A stretch of DNA of 64,000 nucleotides. Source: Allofrancisella frigidaquae. Lineage in GTDB: Bacteria; Pseudomonadota; Gammaproteobacteria; Francisellales; Francisellaceae. Within the stretch, counting starts at the first letter, position 1. Each line of letters opens with the position of its first letter. The notes beneath the pieces were generated by a model. It was not told the DNA's origin and did no database searches. It worked only from the letters and a program-made list of their open reading frames with translations. The stretch lies in NCBI RefSeq assembly GCF_012222825.1, contig NZ_CP038017.1:558001-622000 (forward strand), read 5' to 3'. This document shows, in pieces, positions 8,446 to 18,810 of the stretch. Both the position numbers and the translations under genes were made by a program.

Positions 8446-10368
8446 ATGATAAAAATTACATTTCCTGATAACTCGATTAGAGAATTTGAAAAAGGAGTTA
8501 ATTCATTACAAATAGCTAAATCTATATCCCCAAGTTTAGCAAAAGTCACAGTTGCTGCTTATGTTGATGAGCAGTTAAGAGATGCTAAGGATGGTATAAC
8601 TACAGATAGTAAAGTAAAGCTTGTTACTCTAACAGACACTCAAGGGTTGGAGATATTACGCCACTCTTGTGCTCATTTGCTAGCTCATGCTGTTAAACAA
8701 CTATATCCTGAAACGCAGGTAACTATAGGTCCAGTAGTAGAGAACGGTTTTTATTACGACTTTTCTTTCAAAGAATCCCTTGGTGAGTCTGATCTTGAAA
8801 AAATAGAAAACAAAATGAAAGAGCTTGTTAAGAGATCTATACCAATTGATTATAGAGTAGTTTCAAAACAAGAAGCTATAGATTTTTTCAATTCACAAAA
8901 TGAAAGTTATAAGGTTGAGATAATTAATAACATTACTGATGAGAATTTAAAAATTTATACTCAAGGTGATTTTAGTGATTTATGTAGGGGCCCACATATC
9001 CCAAATACTTCTATGCTAAAAGCTTTTAAATTAACTAAAATAGCAGGAGCATATTGGCGTGGTGACGCTAATAATGAAATGCTAACAAGAATTTATGGTA
9101 CATGTTGGGCAACTAAAGAAGAGCTAGACCAATATTTACATATGCTTGAAGAAGCAGAAAAGCGTGATCATCGTAAAATTGGTAAAGCTTTAGATTTGTT
9201 TCACTTTCAAGAAGAGTCTCCAGGGATTGCTTTCTGGCATGATAATGGTGTTAGGATTTGGCGTGAAGTAGAAGACTATATGAGAAAATCTAACAACAAA
9301 TATGGTTGTAAAGAGATACGTACACCGTTGATAGCTGATTTTAGTTTATGGGAAAAATCGGGGCACGCTTCTAAATATGCTGAAAACATGTTTGCAACAA
9401 AATCAGAGAATAAAGATTTTGCAATTAGACCTATGAACTGTCCTATGTGCGTGCAAGTTTATAATACCAAGTTACACAGCTATAGGGATTTACCTGTAAG
9501 AATGGCAGAGTTTGGTGTGGTACATAGAAATGAGCCATCTGGATCTTTACATGGGCTACTTAGAGTCAGAAGTTTTACTCAAGATGATGGACATGTTTTT
9601 TGTACAGCTGAACAGGTTGAAAGCGAAGTTAGCTTAATGGTAAAACAATGCTTTGAAGTTTATAAAGATTTTGGTTTTGAAGATTTTGAAGTAAAAATAG
9701 CTTTAAGACCTGATAATAGAATCGGTAGTGATGAAATTTGGGATAAATCCGAGCAGATTCTAAAAAATGCTTTACAAAGAAATGATGTCAAGTATACATT
9801 ATTGCCAGGCGAAGGGGCTTTTTATGGACCTAAAATAGAGTTTCATTTAAAAGATGCTATTGGTAGAAGTTGGCAGTGTGGAACGATACAAGTGGATTTC
9901 TCAATGCCGCAAAGATTGGGGTCAACCTATATTGATAACAATGGTGATAAACAGACTCCGATAATGTTACATAGGGCAATCGTTGGCTCTCTAGAAAGGT
10001 TTATAGGTATGTTAATAGAGCATTATGCTGGTAATTTACCGTTATGGTTAGCACCAACTCAGGTTGTCGTGATGGGAATTAGTAATCAGCAAGATGAATA
10101 TTGTAGTCGTGTATTTGAAGCCCTTGAAAAAAGAGGCTTTAGGGTGAAAATAGACTTGAGAAATGAGAAAATAGGGTTTAAAATACGTGAGCATACTCTG
10201 TTGCGTGTTCCTTACCTAGTAGTTCTTGGTAAAAACGAATTAGAGCAAAATATTGTAACTGTGAGAAAACATAATGGTGAAACTCTAGGACAAATGTCAA
10301 TAGAGGATTTTTGTGTTTTCTTGAAAGAACAGGTAGAAATAAAAAATAATTTTCTTGGAGGAAAATAG
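8446..10368 (+). CDS. thrS: Threonyl-tRNA synthetase
   Basis: Charges tRNA-Thr with threonine. From ATG 8446 it is 640 aa, the usual bacterial length, and begins [10 protein letters not shown] as ThrS proteins do. An in-frame TTG at 8404 would add 14 unlikely residues. Domains are TGS (1-60), the editing domain with HSCAHLLAH and a later conserved Cys (GTCWA), the class II core with motif 2 around RPMNCPMC (a zinc ligand), and the anticodon domain (about 540-640). It is first in the thrS-infC-rpmI-rplT cluster; infC begins 3 bp after its stop. Confidence 0.97.
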   Translation: MIKITFPDNSIREFEKGVNSLQIAKSISPSLAKVTVAAYVDEQLRDAKDGITTDSKVKLVTLTDTQGLEILRHSCAHLLAHAVKQLYPETQVTIGPVVENGFYYDFSFKESLGESDLEKIENKMKELVKRSIPIDYRVVSKQEAIDFFNSQNESYKVEIINNITDENLKIYTQGDFSDLCRGPHIPNTSMLKAFKLTKIAGAYWRGDANNEMLTRIYGTCWATKEELDQYLHMLEEAEKRDHRKIGKALDLFHFQEESPGIAFWHDNGVRIWREVEDYMRKSNNKYGCKEIRTPLIADFSLWEKSGHASKYAENMFATKSENKDFAIRPMNCPMCVQVYNTKLHSYRDLPVRMAEFGVVHRNEPSGSLHGLLRVRSFTQDDGHVFCTAEQVESEVSLMVKQCFEVYKDFGFEDFEVKIALRPDNRIGSDEIWDKSEQILKNALQRNDVKYTLLPGEGAFYGPKIEFHLKDAIGRSWQCGTIQVDFSMPQRLGSTYIDNNGDKQTPIMLHRAIVGSLERFIGMLIEHYAGNLPLWLAPTQVVVMGISNQQDEYCSRVFEALEKRGFRVKIDLRNEKIGFKIREHTLLRVPYLVVLGKNELEQNIVTVRKHNGETLGQMSIEDFCVFLKEQVEIKNNFLGGK

Positions 10369-10370
10369 TT

Positions 10371-10895
10371 ATTAAAGCGGAAAAAAAAGCACCTATAAAT
10401 GAGCAAATAAAAGCTAAAGAAGTGCGTTTAATAGGAGTTGATGGTCAGCAAATTGGAGTTGTATCTATCAATGAAGCTTTAGCATTAGCTGAAGCGGCTA
10501 GTGTTGATTTGGTTGAAATGGTAGCAAATGCTAAGCCACCAGTCTGTCGTTTGATGGACTATGGTAAGTACTTATTTGAACAGAGTAAGAAAAAAGCACA
10601 AGCTAAAAAGAACCAAAAGCAGATGCAGATCAAAGAAATAAAACTTAGACCTGTAACTGATGTAGGAGACTATCAGGTAAAACTACGCAACCTGATTAAG
10701 TTTCTAGAAAAAGGCGATAAAGTAAAAGTTACGCTTAGGTTTAGAGGTAGAGAAATGTCCCATAAAGAGTTAGGTATTGAAATGCTTAACCGTATGGCAA
10801 ATGATGCAGCTGAACATAGTGTAGTGGAACACCAACCTAAAGTGGAAGGTCGCCAGATGATAATGGTTTTAGGACCAAAGAAAAAACAAATGTAA
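10371..10895 (+). CDS. infC: Translation initiation factor IF-3, AUU start
   Basis: IF-3 binds the 30S subunit and checks start-codon/initiator pairing. No ATG/GTG start gives a complete N-terminus; the first GTG (10422) would remove the conserved APIN...VRLIG segment. An ATT codon at 10371, 9 bp after GGAGG, gives a 174-aa protein in frame with the whole family alignment. infC is known in E. coli to use AUU and so repress itself through its own start-codon proofreading. The same control is inferred here. The Shine-Dalgarno sequence lies inside the end of thrS. Confidence 0.93.
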   Translation: MKAEKKAPINEQIKAKEVRLIGVDGQQIGVVSINEALALAEAASVDLVEMVANAKPPVCRLMDYGKYLFEQSKKKAQAKKNQKQMQIKEIKLRPVTDVGDYQVKLRNLIKFLEKGDKVKVTLRFRGREMSHKELGIEMLNRMANDAAEHSVVEHQPKVEGRQMIMVLGPKKKQM

Positions 10896-10928
10896 TAAAA
10901 ATAACTTAACAATGCGGAGTATTTAAAT

Positions 10929-11126
10929 ATGCCAAAGTTAAAAACAAAAAGTGGTGCGGCTAAACGCTTTAAAAAGACAGGTAAAGGTGGTTTTAAACAC
11001 CGTTGTGCAAATCGTGCTCATATCAACACTAAGATGACGACTAAAAGAAAACGTCATTTAAGAGGTATGAATCAAGTAGCTAAAGTTGATACTGCTAGTT
11101 TAGTTCAACAAATGCCTTACGCGTAG
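10929..11126 (+). CDS. rpmI: 50S ribosomal protein L35
   Basis: 65 aa, the normal length. It begins [20 protein letters not shown] and carries the basic tail with KRKRHLRGM typical of bL35. It is third in the thrS-infC-rpmI-rplT cluster, and its upstream GCGGAG provides a ribosome site. In E. coli, rpmI and rplT are repressed by L20 binding to their mRNA; I did not identify an L20 site here. Confidence 0.97.
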   Translation: MPKLKTKSGAAKRFKKTGKGGFKHRCANRAHINTKMTTKRKRHLRGMNQVAKVDTASLVQQMPYA

Positions 11127-11165
11127 GTTTGTGTATAAAATTTTTAAAGTGGAGAAAATTAGATT

Positions 11166-11522
11166 ATGTCAAGAGTAAAAAGAGGCGTAACAGCACGTGC
11201 ACGTCATAAGAAAGTTTTAAAGCAAGCAAAAGGTTACTATGGTGCTCGCTCAAGAGTATATAGAGTAGCTAAACAAGCTGTAATTAAAGCGGGTCAATAT
11301 GCTTATAGAGATCGTAAAGTTAAGAAAAGAACATTTAGATCTTTATGGATTGTTCGTATTAATGCTGCGGCAAGACAGTATGATATGAGCTATAGCCAAT
11401 TAATTAATGGCTTGAATAAAGCTGGTGTTGAGTTGGATAGAAAAGCTTTAGCTGAACTAGCAGTATATAACAAAGATGCTTTTGCTATTGTAGTTGAAAA
11501 AGCAAAAGCTGCGTTAGCTTAG
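11166..11522 (+). CDS. rplT: 50S ribosomal protein L20
   Basis: 118 aa, the normal length. It is highly basic, with the [19 protein letters not shown] start and [12 protein letters not shown] core diagnostic of bL20. L20 is an early 23S rRNA-binding assembly protein and a known translational repressor of its own operon in other bacteria. It is the last gene of the cluster. A GGAG ribosome site lies just upstream. Confidence 0.97.
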   Translation: MSRVKRGVTARARHKKVLKQAKGYYGARSRVYRVAKQAVIKAGQYAYRDRKVKKRTFRSLWIVRINAAARQYDMSYSQLINGLNKAGVELDRKALAELAVYNKDAFAIVVEKAKAALA

Positions 11523-11579
11523 TTCTGGGTTTATATATTTATTATCTGAATTAGCTTTTTTCTATAGTAATCCTATTTT

Positions 11580-12269
11580 GTGAATTCTCATTATTTAACT
11601 TTTTTAAAAAGGTTTTTTTTACTACTGTTTCTTGTAGGAGGGTTAGTTTTATTTTTTTTATTTAATGGGTCTAAATATTCTTCTTTCAATGAGCTTGTAG
11701 GTATATATAAAAATTTTAAGAGTTATGTAGATCTTCACTTTACAAAAGCTATTTTCATGTTTGGATGTATTTATGTATTAACAGTTTTTTTCTCTATACC
11801 AATAAAACCAGCTTTGAAAATGTTAGCAGGTTTGTTTTTTGGCTTGTTTTTTGGTTTTTGTGTATCTATAGTATCTGCCACAACTGGTGGTATGTTAGCT
11901 TTTATGTTTATAAAATATAATTGGGGAGAAGTCTCTAACAGTTCTAAATATAAACTAATGTCTAGATTTAAGGATATGGTGGAGAGCCATCCTATTATGG
12001 TATTATTTTTAGCAAGATTGTTACCTATACCGTTTTTCGTGCCAAATATTTTAGCTGGGATTTTAAAAGTTAAAAATAGTATTTTCTTTTTTACTACTTT
12101 GCTAGGTATTGTTCCAATTACATTTATATATGTATGGATTGGTACCAATTTTAGCCAGAAGCTTACTAATAATGAAAGTTTTTTAGACAAAGAGCTTGTA
12201 TTGGCTCTGAGTATTTTAGCAGTATTGACAGTGGTGCCATTTATAGTTAAAAAAATTGTTAGAAAATAA
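11580..12269 (+). CDS. VTT-domain (DedA/TVP38/TMEM64) membrane protein
   Basis: 229 aa from a GTG start. It has an N-terminal membrane segment (about 10-27), then about four more. The core has the VTT-type signature, in which a proline-containing re-entrant segment leads into LAGLFFGLFFGF and a glycine-rich turn (ATTGGMLAF). A second conserved arginine/proline helix, ARLLPIPFFVPNILAG, follows. Homologues take part in lipid flipping and envelope homeostasis; the exact substrate is not evident. It is convergent with rpiA. Confidence 0.82.
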   Translation: MNSHYLTFLKRFFLLLFLVGGLVLFFLFNGSKYSSFNELVGIYKNFKSYVDLHFTKAIFMFGCIYVLTVFFSIPIKPALKMLAGLFFGLFFGFCVSIVSATTGGMLAFMFIKYNWGEVSNSSKYKLMSRFKDMVESHPIMVLFLARLLPIPFFVPNILAGILKVKNSIFFFTTLLGIVPITFIYVWIGTNFSQKLTNNESFLDKELVLALSILAVLTVVPFIVKKIVRK

Positions 12270-12308
12270 ATACTATTGGTAGATAATGTAAGGATATGAG
12301 TTTGAGTG

Positions 12309-12983
12309 CTAGAAAATTTCAACCTTTCCATCTTTTTTAGCCATAATAACAGTATCAGCAGGCTTTAACGCAAAAATACCATTAGTGACAATTCCTGTTA
12401 TTTGATTTAATTCAGTTTCTAATTTTAGAGGGTTATCAATTTTTAGGTTATGTACATCTAAGATTATATTGCCATTATCTGTAATAGTTTGCTCTCTGTA
12501 GACCGGCTGGCCACCAAGTTTTACTATTTCTCTAGCCACATAGCTTCTAGCCATGGGTATTACTTCTATTGGTAGAGGAAAGTTACCTAAAATATCAACT
12601 TTTTTTGACTCATCTATAATACATACGAATTTTTTTGCAGCAGCGACACATATTTTTTCACGTGTCAAAGCAGCTCCCCCGCCTTTAATAAGCTCTTTAT
12701 GGACATTACACTCATCAGCACCATCTACGTATAAATCAATTTCCCCAGCGTAGTTAAGATCTACTACATCAAAACCTAGTTTCTTTAATTTTTCAGTAGA
12801 ATCTTCGGAGCTAGACACTATGTGTGCAATTTTATTTTTATAGTTAATAAGCTCTTCTATAAGAAACTTAACTGTACTACCTGTGCCAATACCTAGGGTT
12901 ATATTTGGAGTAATTAATTTAGCAGCTTCAATAGCAACAAGCTTTTTTAACTCGTCTTGATTATTTTTTTTATTAAAGAACAT
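12309..12983 (-). CDS. rpiA: Ribose-5-phosphate isomerase A
   Basis: Interconverts ribose 5-phosphate and ribulose 5-phosphate in the pentose phosphate pathway. At 224 aa it fits RpiA. Family motifs are [15 protein letters not shown] near the N-terminus (phosphate loop), the DGADE segment with the conserved Asp pair, and [11 protein letters not shown] with catalytic Glu and Lys. Only 1 bp separates it from the permease gene upstream on the same strand, so the two are probably cotranscribed. Confidence 0.96.
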   Translation of the reverse strand: MFFNKKNNQDELKKLVAIEAAKLITPNITLGIGTGSTVKFLIEELINYKNKIAHIVSSSEDSTEKLKKLGFDVVDLNYAGEIDLYVDGADECNVHKELIKGGGAALTREKICVAAAKKFVCIIDESKKVDILGNFPLPIEVIPMARSYVAREIVKLGGQPVYREQTITDNGNIILDVHNLKIDNPLKLETELNQITGIVTNGIFALKPADTVIMAKKDGKVEIF

Positions 12984-12984
12984 G

Positions 12985-14331
12985 TTAAAACTTTCTCTTA
13001 TTAAAAACTTTGTTGAATATTATACCTATTGTTATGTAGATAATCATAAAAATCACAGCTATTAACGTTTGTAATATTACTGATTTGCACACAAAGATAT
13101 AGCCAGCTACTGTATATAAACAAACAAAAGGAATAACGATCCTTAGCATAATGTTAAACATAGGAGATAGTTTTGTGTTTGTATGTTTTAGGATCTCGTA
13201 ACTAAGTTTTTGTGCATCATAAATCCAACCGATGATAAAAACTTCAAAAAGGAAAATAAATACTATAAGAAGATCAAGGGCAAACATTTTTGAAAAACTA
13301 ACATGTGTGAAGCCTTGAGTGATCAAGCTTATAGTAATTAGTAAAGGAATTATACTAATTGCTACTTTAATATAGAATTTGTTAGTTATTTTCGTGATGT
13401 AGACTAGAATCGAGATCATTACAATTAGATTAAATAGAATAAAAGTAGTTTCAAGCAAAATATAGACGATAAAAGAATTTTGCTTTATTAAGCTAAAGAG
13501 AGTGATTAGACACACCTCATCCATGGGTTGTAGAAAAATACCATAGTTTCCTAAAGTAGCGTATATAGACATACAAATTACTAAAGAAAATGTAATATTG
13601 CAAAACAGACTGCTAAAAGAAATAACTTTTAAATTATTAAAACTATTATCAAGAGTGTTTAGAATATTTTTATAAAGTGCTAGTGAAATAAACTTACTTA
13701 ATATAGCGTAAACTAAAGCCATTACTAGCATGTTGCTTAAGGTGTTTATCTGGCTATCTGCAGTATTGAAGTTTTTAAATTCAATTAAGCTATATGGTGA
13801 GGTGTATATAACTATTAAAACAGTGGTTATAACTAGAATTAAGCCCACAAAAGCTAAGGCTTTGAAAAACTTTTTAATATGGTTTTTTGTTTTTAAAGCT
13901 AGAACTAATAGTATTGTTATATAGATAAATGTAATACCTAACGCTGCCAAGTTTAAGCTTGTACTAACATCTAAAGTATTTGTGTAAACGCTGCTGATAA
14001 GATCTGATAGGTATGTAACAGTATTGAAAAGTATTAGTGTCAGCAATATGATTACAGTACCTGTAAATAAAATACTAATAGACCTAAACTTTGAGCTACC
14101 AATGACATATTTTACTAGACTAGAGTATGTATTAATTTCTGGATGAAATTTGCCTATATAAAAAGCAACCAAATTCATTGTATAAGATAAAAGTATAGAA
14201 AATATAATATAAGCATAAAAAAACTCAAGTCCATTATATTTAAAAACAGTTGTAAAAAAGCCAAAGCTAAAGCAAGTTGCTGTTGAAATGAATCCTACTA
14301 GAAGGGAAGCGTATGTTTGTTTTATGTTCAT
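12985..14331 (-). CDS. Multi-spanning permease, APC-superfamily-like
   Basis: 448 aa with about eleven or twelve hydrophobic segments and short loops. The first two segments (about 5-60), with a glycine/phenylalanine-rich break in TM1 and a long TM2 ending in [13 protein letters not shown], recall the LeuT-fold permeases (NSS and related amino-acid carriers). The substrate is not identifiable. It is translated just ahead of rpiA. The family assignment is tentative; membrane transport itself is well supported by hydropathy. Confidence 0.65.
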   Translation of the reverse strand: MNIKQTYASLLVGFISTATCFSFGFFTTVFKYNGLEFFYAYIIFSILLSYTMNLVAFYIGKFHPEINTYSSLVKYVIGSSKFRSISILFTGTVIILLTLILFNTVTYLSDLISSVYTNTLDVSTSLNLAALGITFIYITILLVLALKTKNHIKKFFKALAFVGLILVITTVLIVIYTSPYSLIEFKNFNTADSQINTLSNMLVMALVYAILSKFISLALYKNILNTLDNSFNNLKVISFSSLFCNITFSLVICMSIYATLGNYGIFLQPMDEVCLITLFSLIKQNSFIVYILLETTFILFNLIVMISILVYITKITNKFYIKVAISIIPLLITISLITQGFTHVSFSKMFALDLLIVFIFLFEVFIIGWIYDAQKLSYEILKHTNTKLSPMFNIMLRIVIPFVCLYTVAGYIFVCKSVILQTLIAVIFMIIYITIGIIFNKVFNKRKF

Positions 14332-14347
14332 TTACCTAACCTATAAA

Positions 14348-14740
14348 TTAGTTTCTAGTTGCACAGTAGTTACCGCGAAATGTAATATTTTTTATTATTT
14401 TGGTATTTTTATCAATAGAAACCCAAGTAGTACACTTAAGAGCACCAAACTGTACAAATTGAGGATCTCTATTAGCCATAACTAAACTGTTAACAGCTGA
14501 ACCAGCTAGAGCTGGAGTTTCTGGGTTAACAGCTGTGCGTATGTAGACATACGTTTGGATATTTGGATTAGGAGCAACGCTTATTACATTTTCAGGGTAA
14601 CCAAATACTTTCATATATTGATCAATGTTTTTGCCAATCCAGGCTTTTTGCTGGTCTATGTATTTTTGTCTAGTAGCACAAGAAAAAAGACTTATAATAA
14701 ATAACAATAGGAGGGTTATTTTAAAAGTATGTTTAAACAT
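14348..14740 (-). CDS. Small lipoprotein, unknown function
   Basis: 130 aa with a signal peptide ending in the lipobox LFSC (C21 would be lipidated). The mature part (KAWIGKNIDQYMKVFGYPE, then VSIDKNTKIIKNITFRG) has the short beta-rich layout seen in small BamE-like outer-membrane lipoproteins, but I cannot assign a family. Two cysteines in the mature part (near LKCTTW and NYCATRN) could form a disulfide. It lies 9 bp downstream of mnmG and 16 bp before the permease, probably in one leftward transcription unit. Confidence 0.7.
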   Translation of the reverse strand: MFKHTFKITLLLLFIISLFSCATRQKYIDQQKAWIGKNIDQYMKVFGYPENVISVAPNPNIQTYVYIRTAVNPETPALAGSAVNSLVMANRDPQFVQFGALKCTTWVSIDKNTKIIKNITFRGNYCATRN

Positions 14741-14749
14741 TTAAACTCC

Positions 14750-16633
14750 TTATTTTATAAAACCAGTTTTTTTCATGTATATTGTTAGCAAAGATATTGC
14801 TGCAGGAGTGATTCCTGGAATACGTGAAGCTTCTCCTAACGTTGTTGGCTTTTGTTCAGTAAGTTTTTGCAAGACTTCATTTGATAATCCTTTGACTTGA
14901 GAATAATCAAACTCTACTGGAATGTTCTTTTGTTCAAAAATCGATAATTTAGCAATATCTTTGTTTTGGCGTTCTATATAGCCAGAGTATTTAGCAGATA
15001 TCTCAATTTGTTCAATTATAGCTTCATCGCTTAGATTTAAATTCAATTCAGGTATTTGTTGTAACTTTTTATAATCCAACTCGGGGCGTTTTAAAAGATC
15101 AAAAAGCGTACTTTCTCTGGTCATCTTTTTTTCAAGGAATTTTTCTAAATCACGTGCTTTTTGTGTTTGTGGTCCTATCCATGTATTTTGCATAAAGTTT
15201 ATCTGTTCATTGATAGTGTTTTTCTTATCAATAAAAGTTTTTTGATCTTCATTATTTAGTAAACCTAATTGGCAAGCTATATCTGATAAACGTAAGTCAG
15301 CATTATCTTCACGCAATATTAGTCTATATTCAGCACGTGAAGTAAACATTCTATAAGGCTCTTTAGTACCTTTAGTTATAAGATCATCAATAAGTACACC
15401 AATATAACTATTAGCACGAGTAGGGTACCATGCTTTATCATTATCAATACTTATAGCAGCATTTATACCAGCAACTAAACCTTGAGCGCCAGCTTCTTCG
15501 TATCCAGTAGTACCATTTATTTGACCAGCAAAATATAAGTTTTTAATAAATTTAGTCTCTAACGTTGGTTTAAGATCACGAGGATCAAAAAAATCATACT
15601 CTATAGCGTACCCTGGACGCATAATAAAAGCATTTTCAAAACCTTTTATAGAGCGGATATATTCACATTGCACCTCAAATGGTAAGCTAGTAGATAAACC
15701 ATTTGGATATAGTTCAATGCTCTCTAAACCTTCAGGTTCTACAAATATTTGGTGTCTTTCTTTTTCTGCAAATCTGACTACCTTGTCTTCGATAGAGGGG
15801 CAATATCTAGGCCCTATGCCTTCTATCAGCCCACCATACATGGCTGATTTATCAAGGTTATTTGTGATTATTTCATGAGTCTTTTGGTTTGTATAAGTTA
15901 TATAGCATGGTATTTGCTGTGGGTGTTGTATTTTTCCTTTAGAAAAAAAAGAAAAATAAGGAGTAGGAGTATCACCATGCTGAACATCCATAACACTAAA
16001 ATCAACACTTCTTTTGTCAATACGCGGAGGAGTACCAGTTTTAAGTCTATCTACCCTAAATGGTAGTGCTCTAAGACGAGCAGCTAAAGCGTTAGCCGGT
16101 TGGTCGCCTGCACGCCCACCTGATTTTGATACTTTACCAATATGAATTTTCCCGCCTAAGAATGTACCAACTGTTAAAACAACTTTTTTAGACTTAAATG
16201 TGATGCCAGTTTTAGTTATAACTCCAGAGATAATGTCATTATTTATCACAACATCATCTACAGAATCTTGAAATATATCAAGATTTTCTTGATTTGTAAC
16301 AAGGGTATTTATAGCTTGTTTATAGAGAACTCTATCTGCTTGGGCACGTGTTGCTCTAACAGCAGGACCTTTACGTGAGTTAAGAATTCTAAACTGGATC
16401 CCTGCCATATCAATAGCTTTTGCCATGATGCCACCCATAGCATCTATTTCTTTAACTAGGTGACCCTTACCAATTCCACCAATAGCCGGGTTACAAGACA
16501 TCTGTCCTATAGTGTCTATATTATGCGTTAGGAGTAGTGTTTTTGCTCCTGTACGAGCAGATGCAGTAGCAGCTTCAACACCAGCATGACCGCCACCAAC
16601 AACTATTACATCATAAGTAGTTTTATAAATCAT
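14750..16633 (-). CDS. mnmG: tRNA uridine-5-carboxymethylaminomethyl modification enzyme MnmG
   Basis: FAD-dependent partner of MnmE that adds the carboxymethylaminomethyl group to U34 of several tRNAs. At 627 aa it is full length. The N-terminal Rossmann motif is [17 protein letters not shown], and the GidA signatures are [13 protein letters not shown] and [11 protein letters not shown]. The C-terminal helical domain (about 550-627) binds MnmE. It is the first gene of the leftward group leading through a lipoprotein and a permease to rpiA. Confidence 0.97.
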   Translation of the reverse strand: MIYKTTYDVIVVGGGHAGVEAATASARTGAKTLLLTHNIDTIGQMSCNPAIGGIGKGHLVKEIDAMGGIMAKAIDMAGIQFRILNSRKGPAVRATRAQADRVLYKQAINTLVTNQENLDIFQDSVDDVVINNDIISGVITKTGITFKSKKVVLTVGTFLGGKIHIGKVSKSGGRAGDQPANALAARLRALPFRVDRLKTGTPPRIDKRSVDFSVMDVQHGDTPTPYFSFFSKGKIQHPQQIPCYITYTNQKTHEIITNNLDKSAMYGGLIEGIGPRYCPSIEDKVVRFAEKERHQIFVEPEGLESIELYPNGLSTSLPFEVQCEYIRSIKGFENAFIMRPGYAIEYDFFDPRDLKPTLETKFIKNLYFAGQINGTTGYEEAGAQGLVAGINAAISIDNDKAWYPTRANSYIGVLIDDLITKGTKEPYRMFTSRAEYRLILREDNADLRLSDIACQLGLLNNEDQKTFIDKKNTINEQINFMQNTWIGPQTQKARDLEKFLEKKMTRESTLFDLLKRPELDYKKLQQIPELNLNLSDEAIIEQIEISAKYSGYIERQNKDIAKLSIFEQKNIPVEFDYSQVKGLSNEVLQKLTEQKPTTLGEASRIPGITPAAISLLTIYMKKTGFIK

Positions 16634-16783
16634 TTTATAAGAAAAATAGTAATATCCATATCGTCTAAATTCTACTACATTTTTATGTGAAAATAACCAT
16701 TCTAGTAATATTAATTAAATTGCTTTTGCAATATAATCTATAGCAAGGTAATAAGGGTTGTATTTTGAGGTTTAAACCAGTAA

Positions 16784-17866
16784 ATGTTAAAGGTTAGTGA
16801 GATTTACCATAAATATATTGATCAAGACCCTATAAAAATTTTTCAAGATGGAGCTATCAAGTCTGCAATTATATTTTTTATGTTTTTGATAATAGCTGCA
16901 ACTTTTAATTTTGACAAAAATTTGATCGTTATCACGATTTTATTTATAGCAAATTTAGCAGCTAGCGTACTAATTGGTAATATAGAAGTAAAAAGAAAAG
17001 CATTTTTCTGGTACATAGTAAGTGCAATTTTTATTTTAAACATATCACCATATGTGCATAATGTTTTTGAAGATAACTTTATGCTGATTATAACTGTGGT
17101 TTTTTTGGGGTTTTGGGTGCGTGGATTAGGGGATACATTTACTATTTTCCCAATCATGATTGTAGTAATGGCATGTATCTGTTTTATTAGGTTTCCTCTG
17201 GCTAGGTACAATCATTTAAGTTTTACTTTAGCAGCATTATTAGTGGGAGTTGCTTTTTATATTTTACTTATTAGTCGTTATAAGCTTATTAATTCAGGGG
17301 GCATTGAAAAAATTGTTAGGGAGTTTTTTAATATTTCCGTAAAAAGCTATTTAGATACATTTGAGAAAGCAAAGTATAGAAGATTTACTCAAACTAGAGT
17401 TTTAGAGGTAAGCCATAGTAAGTTTAATAATATAATTTCATTACAGTCTCATGGGCTTATGTTTATGCGTAAGAACACTCAAGATAACTGGCGTTATTTT
17501 TGTCATAATTTAATACTATTTAATAGATTAGCAGCTAAATTTATACTGACTTATAAAAAAATAAGTTTAGGCTATATACGGCTAGGTTTTAAGGATGCTT
17601 CTGAAGCTCAGGTTTTAGCAGAAAGTTTGGAAAAAATTTTTAAACAAACTCTAGCTTTATTACTCCAATTCCAACAAGAACCTAATACTTTAGAAGAGAA
17701 GAAAAAAGAAATTGATTACCTAAAGTATAAACTTGAGATTGCTTACATTGAAAAGTATCAAAAAGACCGTCAAAAAAGGAAATTGCTTTTTGATAGTATA
17801 TTGCTTTTAGATGATATATTTACTAGTTTAGAAAATATCAAAGAGGCTTATTATGATCTTATTTAA
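16784..17866 (+). CDS. FUSC-like membrane protein, first half-sized subunit
   Basis: 360 aa with about six closely packed membrane segments (30-175) followed by a long soluble helical region (about 185-360). This is one repeat of the FUSC/aromatic-acid exporter architecture (AaeB-like). Such proteins normally contain two membrane-plus-helical halves in one chain of about 650-700 aa. Here the second half is a separate gene overlapping by 14 bp. The likely role is efflux, or another envelope function, of unknown substrate. Confidence 0.7.
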   Translation: MLKVSEIYHKYIDQDPIKIFQDGAIKSAIIFFMFLIIAATFNFDKNLIVITILFIANLAASVLIGNIEVKRKAFFWYIVSAIFILNISPYVHNVFEDNFMLIITVVFLGFWVRGLGDTFTIFPIMIVVMACICFIRFPLARYNHLSFTLAALLVGVAFYILLISRYKLINSGGIEKIVREFFNISVKSYLDTFEKAKYRRFTQTRVLEVSHSKFNNIISLQSHGLMFMRKNTQDNWRYFCHNLILFNRLAAKFILTYKKISLGYIRLGFKDASEAQVLAESLEKIFKQTLALLLQFQQEPNTLEEKKKEIDYLKYKLEIAYIEKYQKDRQKRKLLFDSILLLDDIFTSLENIKEAYYDLI

Positions 17867-18761
17867 AAATAGACTTATAGATAAGCTTTCTGATACAACT
17901 TTATTGGCATATAGGGTTTTAATAGCAGCCTCATTGGGTTTGGTTGTGAGCTATGGGGTTTTTAGTTTTACTGGAGAGCATGGGTTTAAGGATAGAATCT
18001 ATTGGGTTGTAATTGCAGTTATAAGTGTTGCAGCAAGTACTAGCACTAGCGTTATATATACCAGGGCGAAAGCTATTATTATATTTTCTATCCTTGGAAC
18101 GTCATTAGGATCAGTTTTACTATTAGTTACCCAGAAGATTATGATAAATAACAGTATGGCTAGTTTTATAACTATAGCTGTATTTTGTGGCTTGGCTTTG
18201 ACATTGTATATTTACACTATGTTTTTAAATTATGCTACAAGCGTATTTTTTATACATATATACTTGGTTATGTTTTTTGGTTTGTTTGTTGGCTGGGATC
18301 ATGAACTCTTTATTGTAAGAATAGTAAGTGTAGCTATCGGTACAGTTTGTATTGTGCTTGTTACATTTTTGACTAGAGGTAAAAAGTTTTTGAATATTTT
18401 TACCAAAGAAATGTATATAACTTATGGGGAATTTAAGAAAATACTCAATAATGTTGACAGAAATGTTCCAAACCGAAAATTAATTTTTTTAGTTGAAAAA
18501 AACATACAACTCAGTGAAATGCTTGTGAATGCTAAATATGAATTTTCGTCTAATAAAAGATACTACGAGTATAAAAAAATGATATTGCTTATGGACGAAC
18601 TTTTAATAAATTTGAAAACTTATCGAGCTTTATTTATTGAGCAAAAGAAACATAATAACGAGCTATATGCCGATTTGGTAGAGTATACCAATAGCCAGCT
18701 CAAAAAGAATTTTGAAAAACTAACAATTAGGTATGATAGGATTCTAATACAAAAAGATTAA
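17853..18761 (+). CDS. FUSC-like membrane protein, second half-sized subunit
   Basis: 302 aa with six membrane segments (about 20-175) and a soluble helical tail ending FEKLTIRYDRILIQKD. Its ATG lies 14 bp inside the previous gene, so the two are translationally coupled and probably form a hetero-oligomer equivalent to one FUSC protein. The last 16 codons and stop are duplicated at 20947-20997. The duplicate copy has only synonymous changes and lies on the far side of the 615-aa gene, so the current 3' end may have arrived with that insert. Confidence 0.72.
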   Translation: MILFKNRLIDKLSDTTLLAYRVLIAASLGLVVSYGVFSFTGEHGFKDRIYWVVIAVISVAASTSTSVIYTRAKAIIIFSILGTSLGSVLLLVTQKIMINNSMASFITIAVFCGLALTLYIYTMFLNYATSVFFIHIYLVMFFGLFVGWDHELFIVRIVSVAIGTVCIVLVTFLTRGKKFLNIFTKEMYITYGEFKKILNNVDRNVPNRKLIFLVEKNIQLSEMLVNAKYEFSSNKRYYEYKKMILLMDELLINLKTYRALFIEQKKHNNELYADLVEYTNSQLKKNFEKLTIRYDRILIQKD

Positions 18762-18769
18762 TCAAGTTT
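18711..18769 (+). repeat. Flanking direct repeat, left copy (FUSC gene 3' end)
   Basis: 59 bp matching 20947-21005 at 54 positions; the first 29 bp are identical. It covers the last 16 codons, the stop and a few bases beyond. A 14-bp palindrome (AAGTTTATAAACTT, 18764-18777) follows directly. Together with the right copy it brackets about 2.2 kb carrying one leftward gene. Confidence 0.88.
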
Positions 18770-18810
18770 ATAAACTTTTGCAGTTACTAATATGATTCTT
18801 CTGTAGCGTA

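Noticed and set aside
10422-10895. infC starting at GTG 10422
   Set aside because: It removes a conserved N-terminal segment that reads in frame back to ATT 10371, which has a good GGAGG at the right distance.
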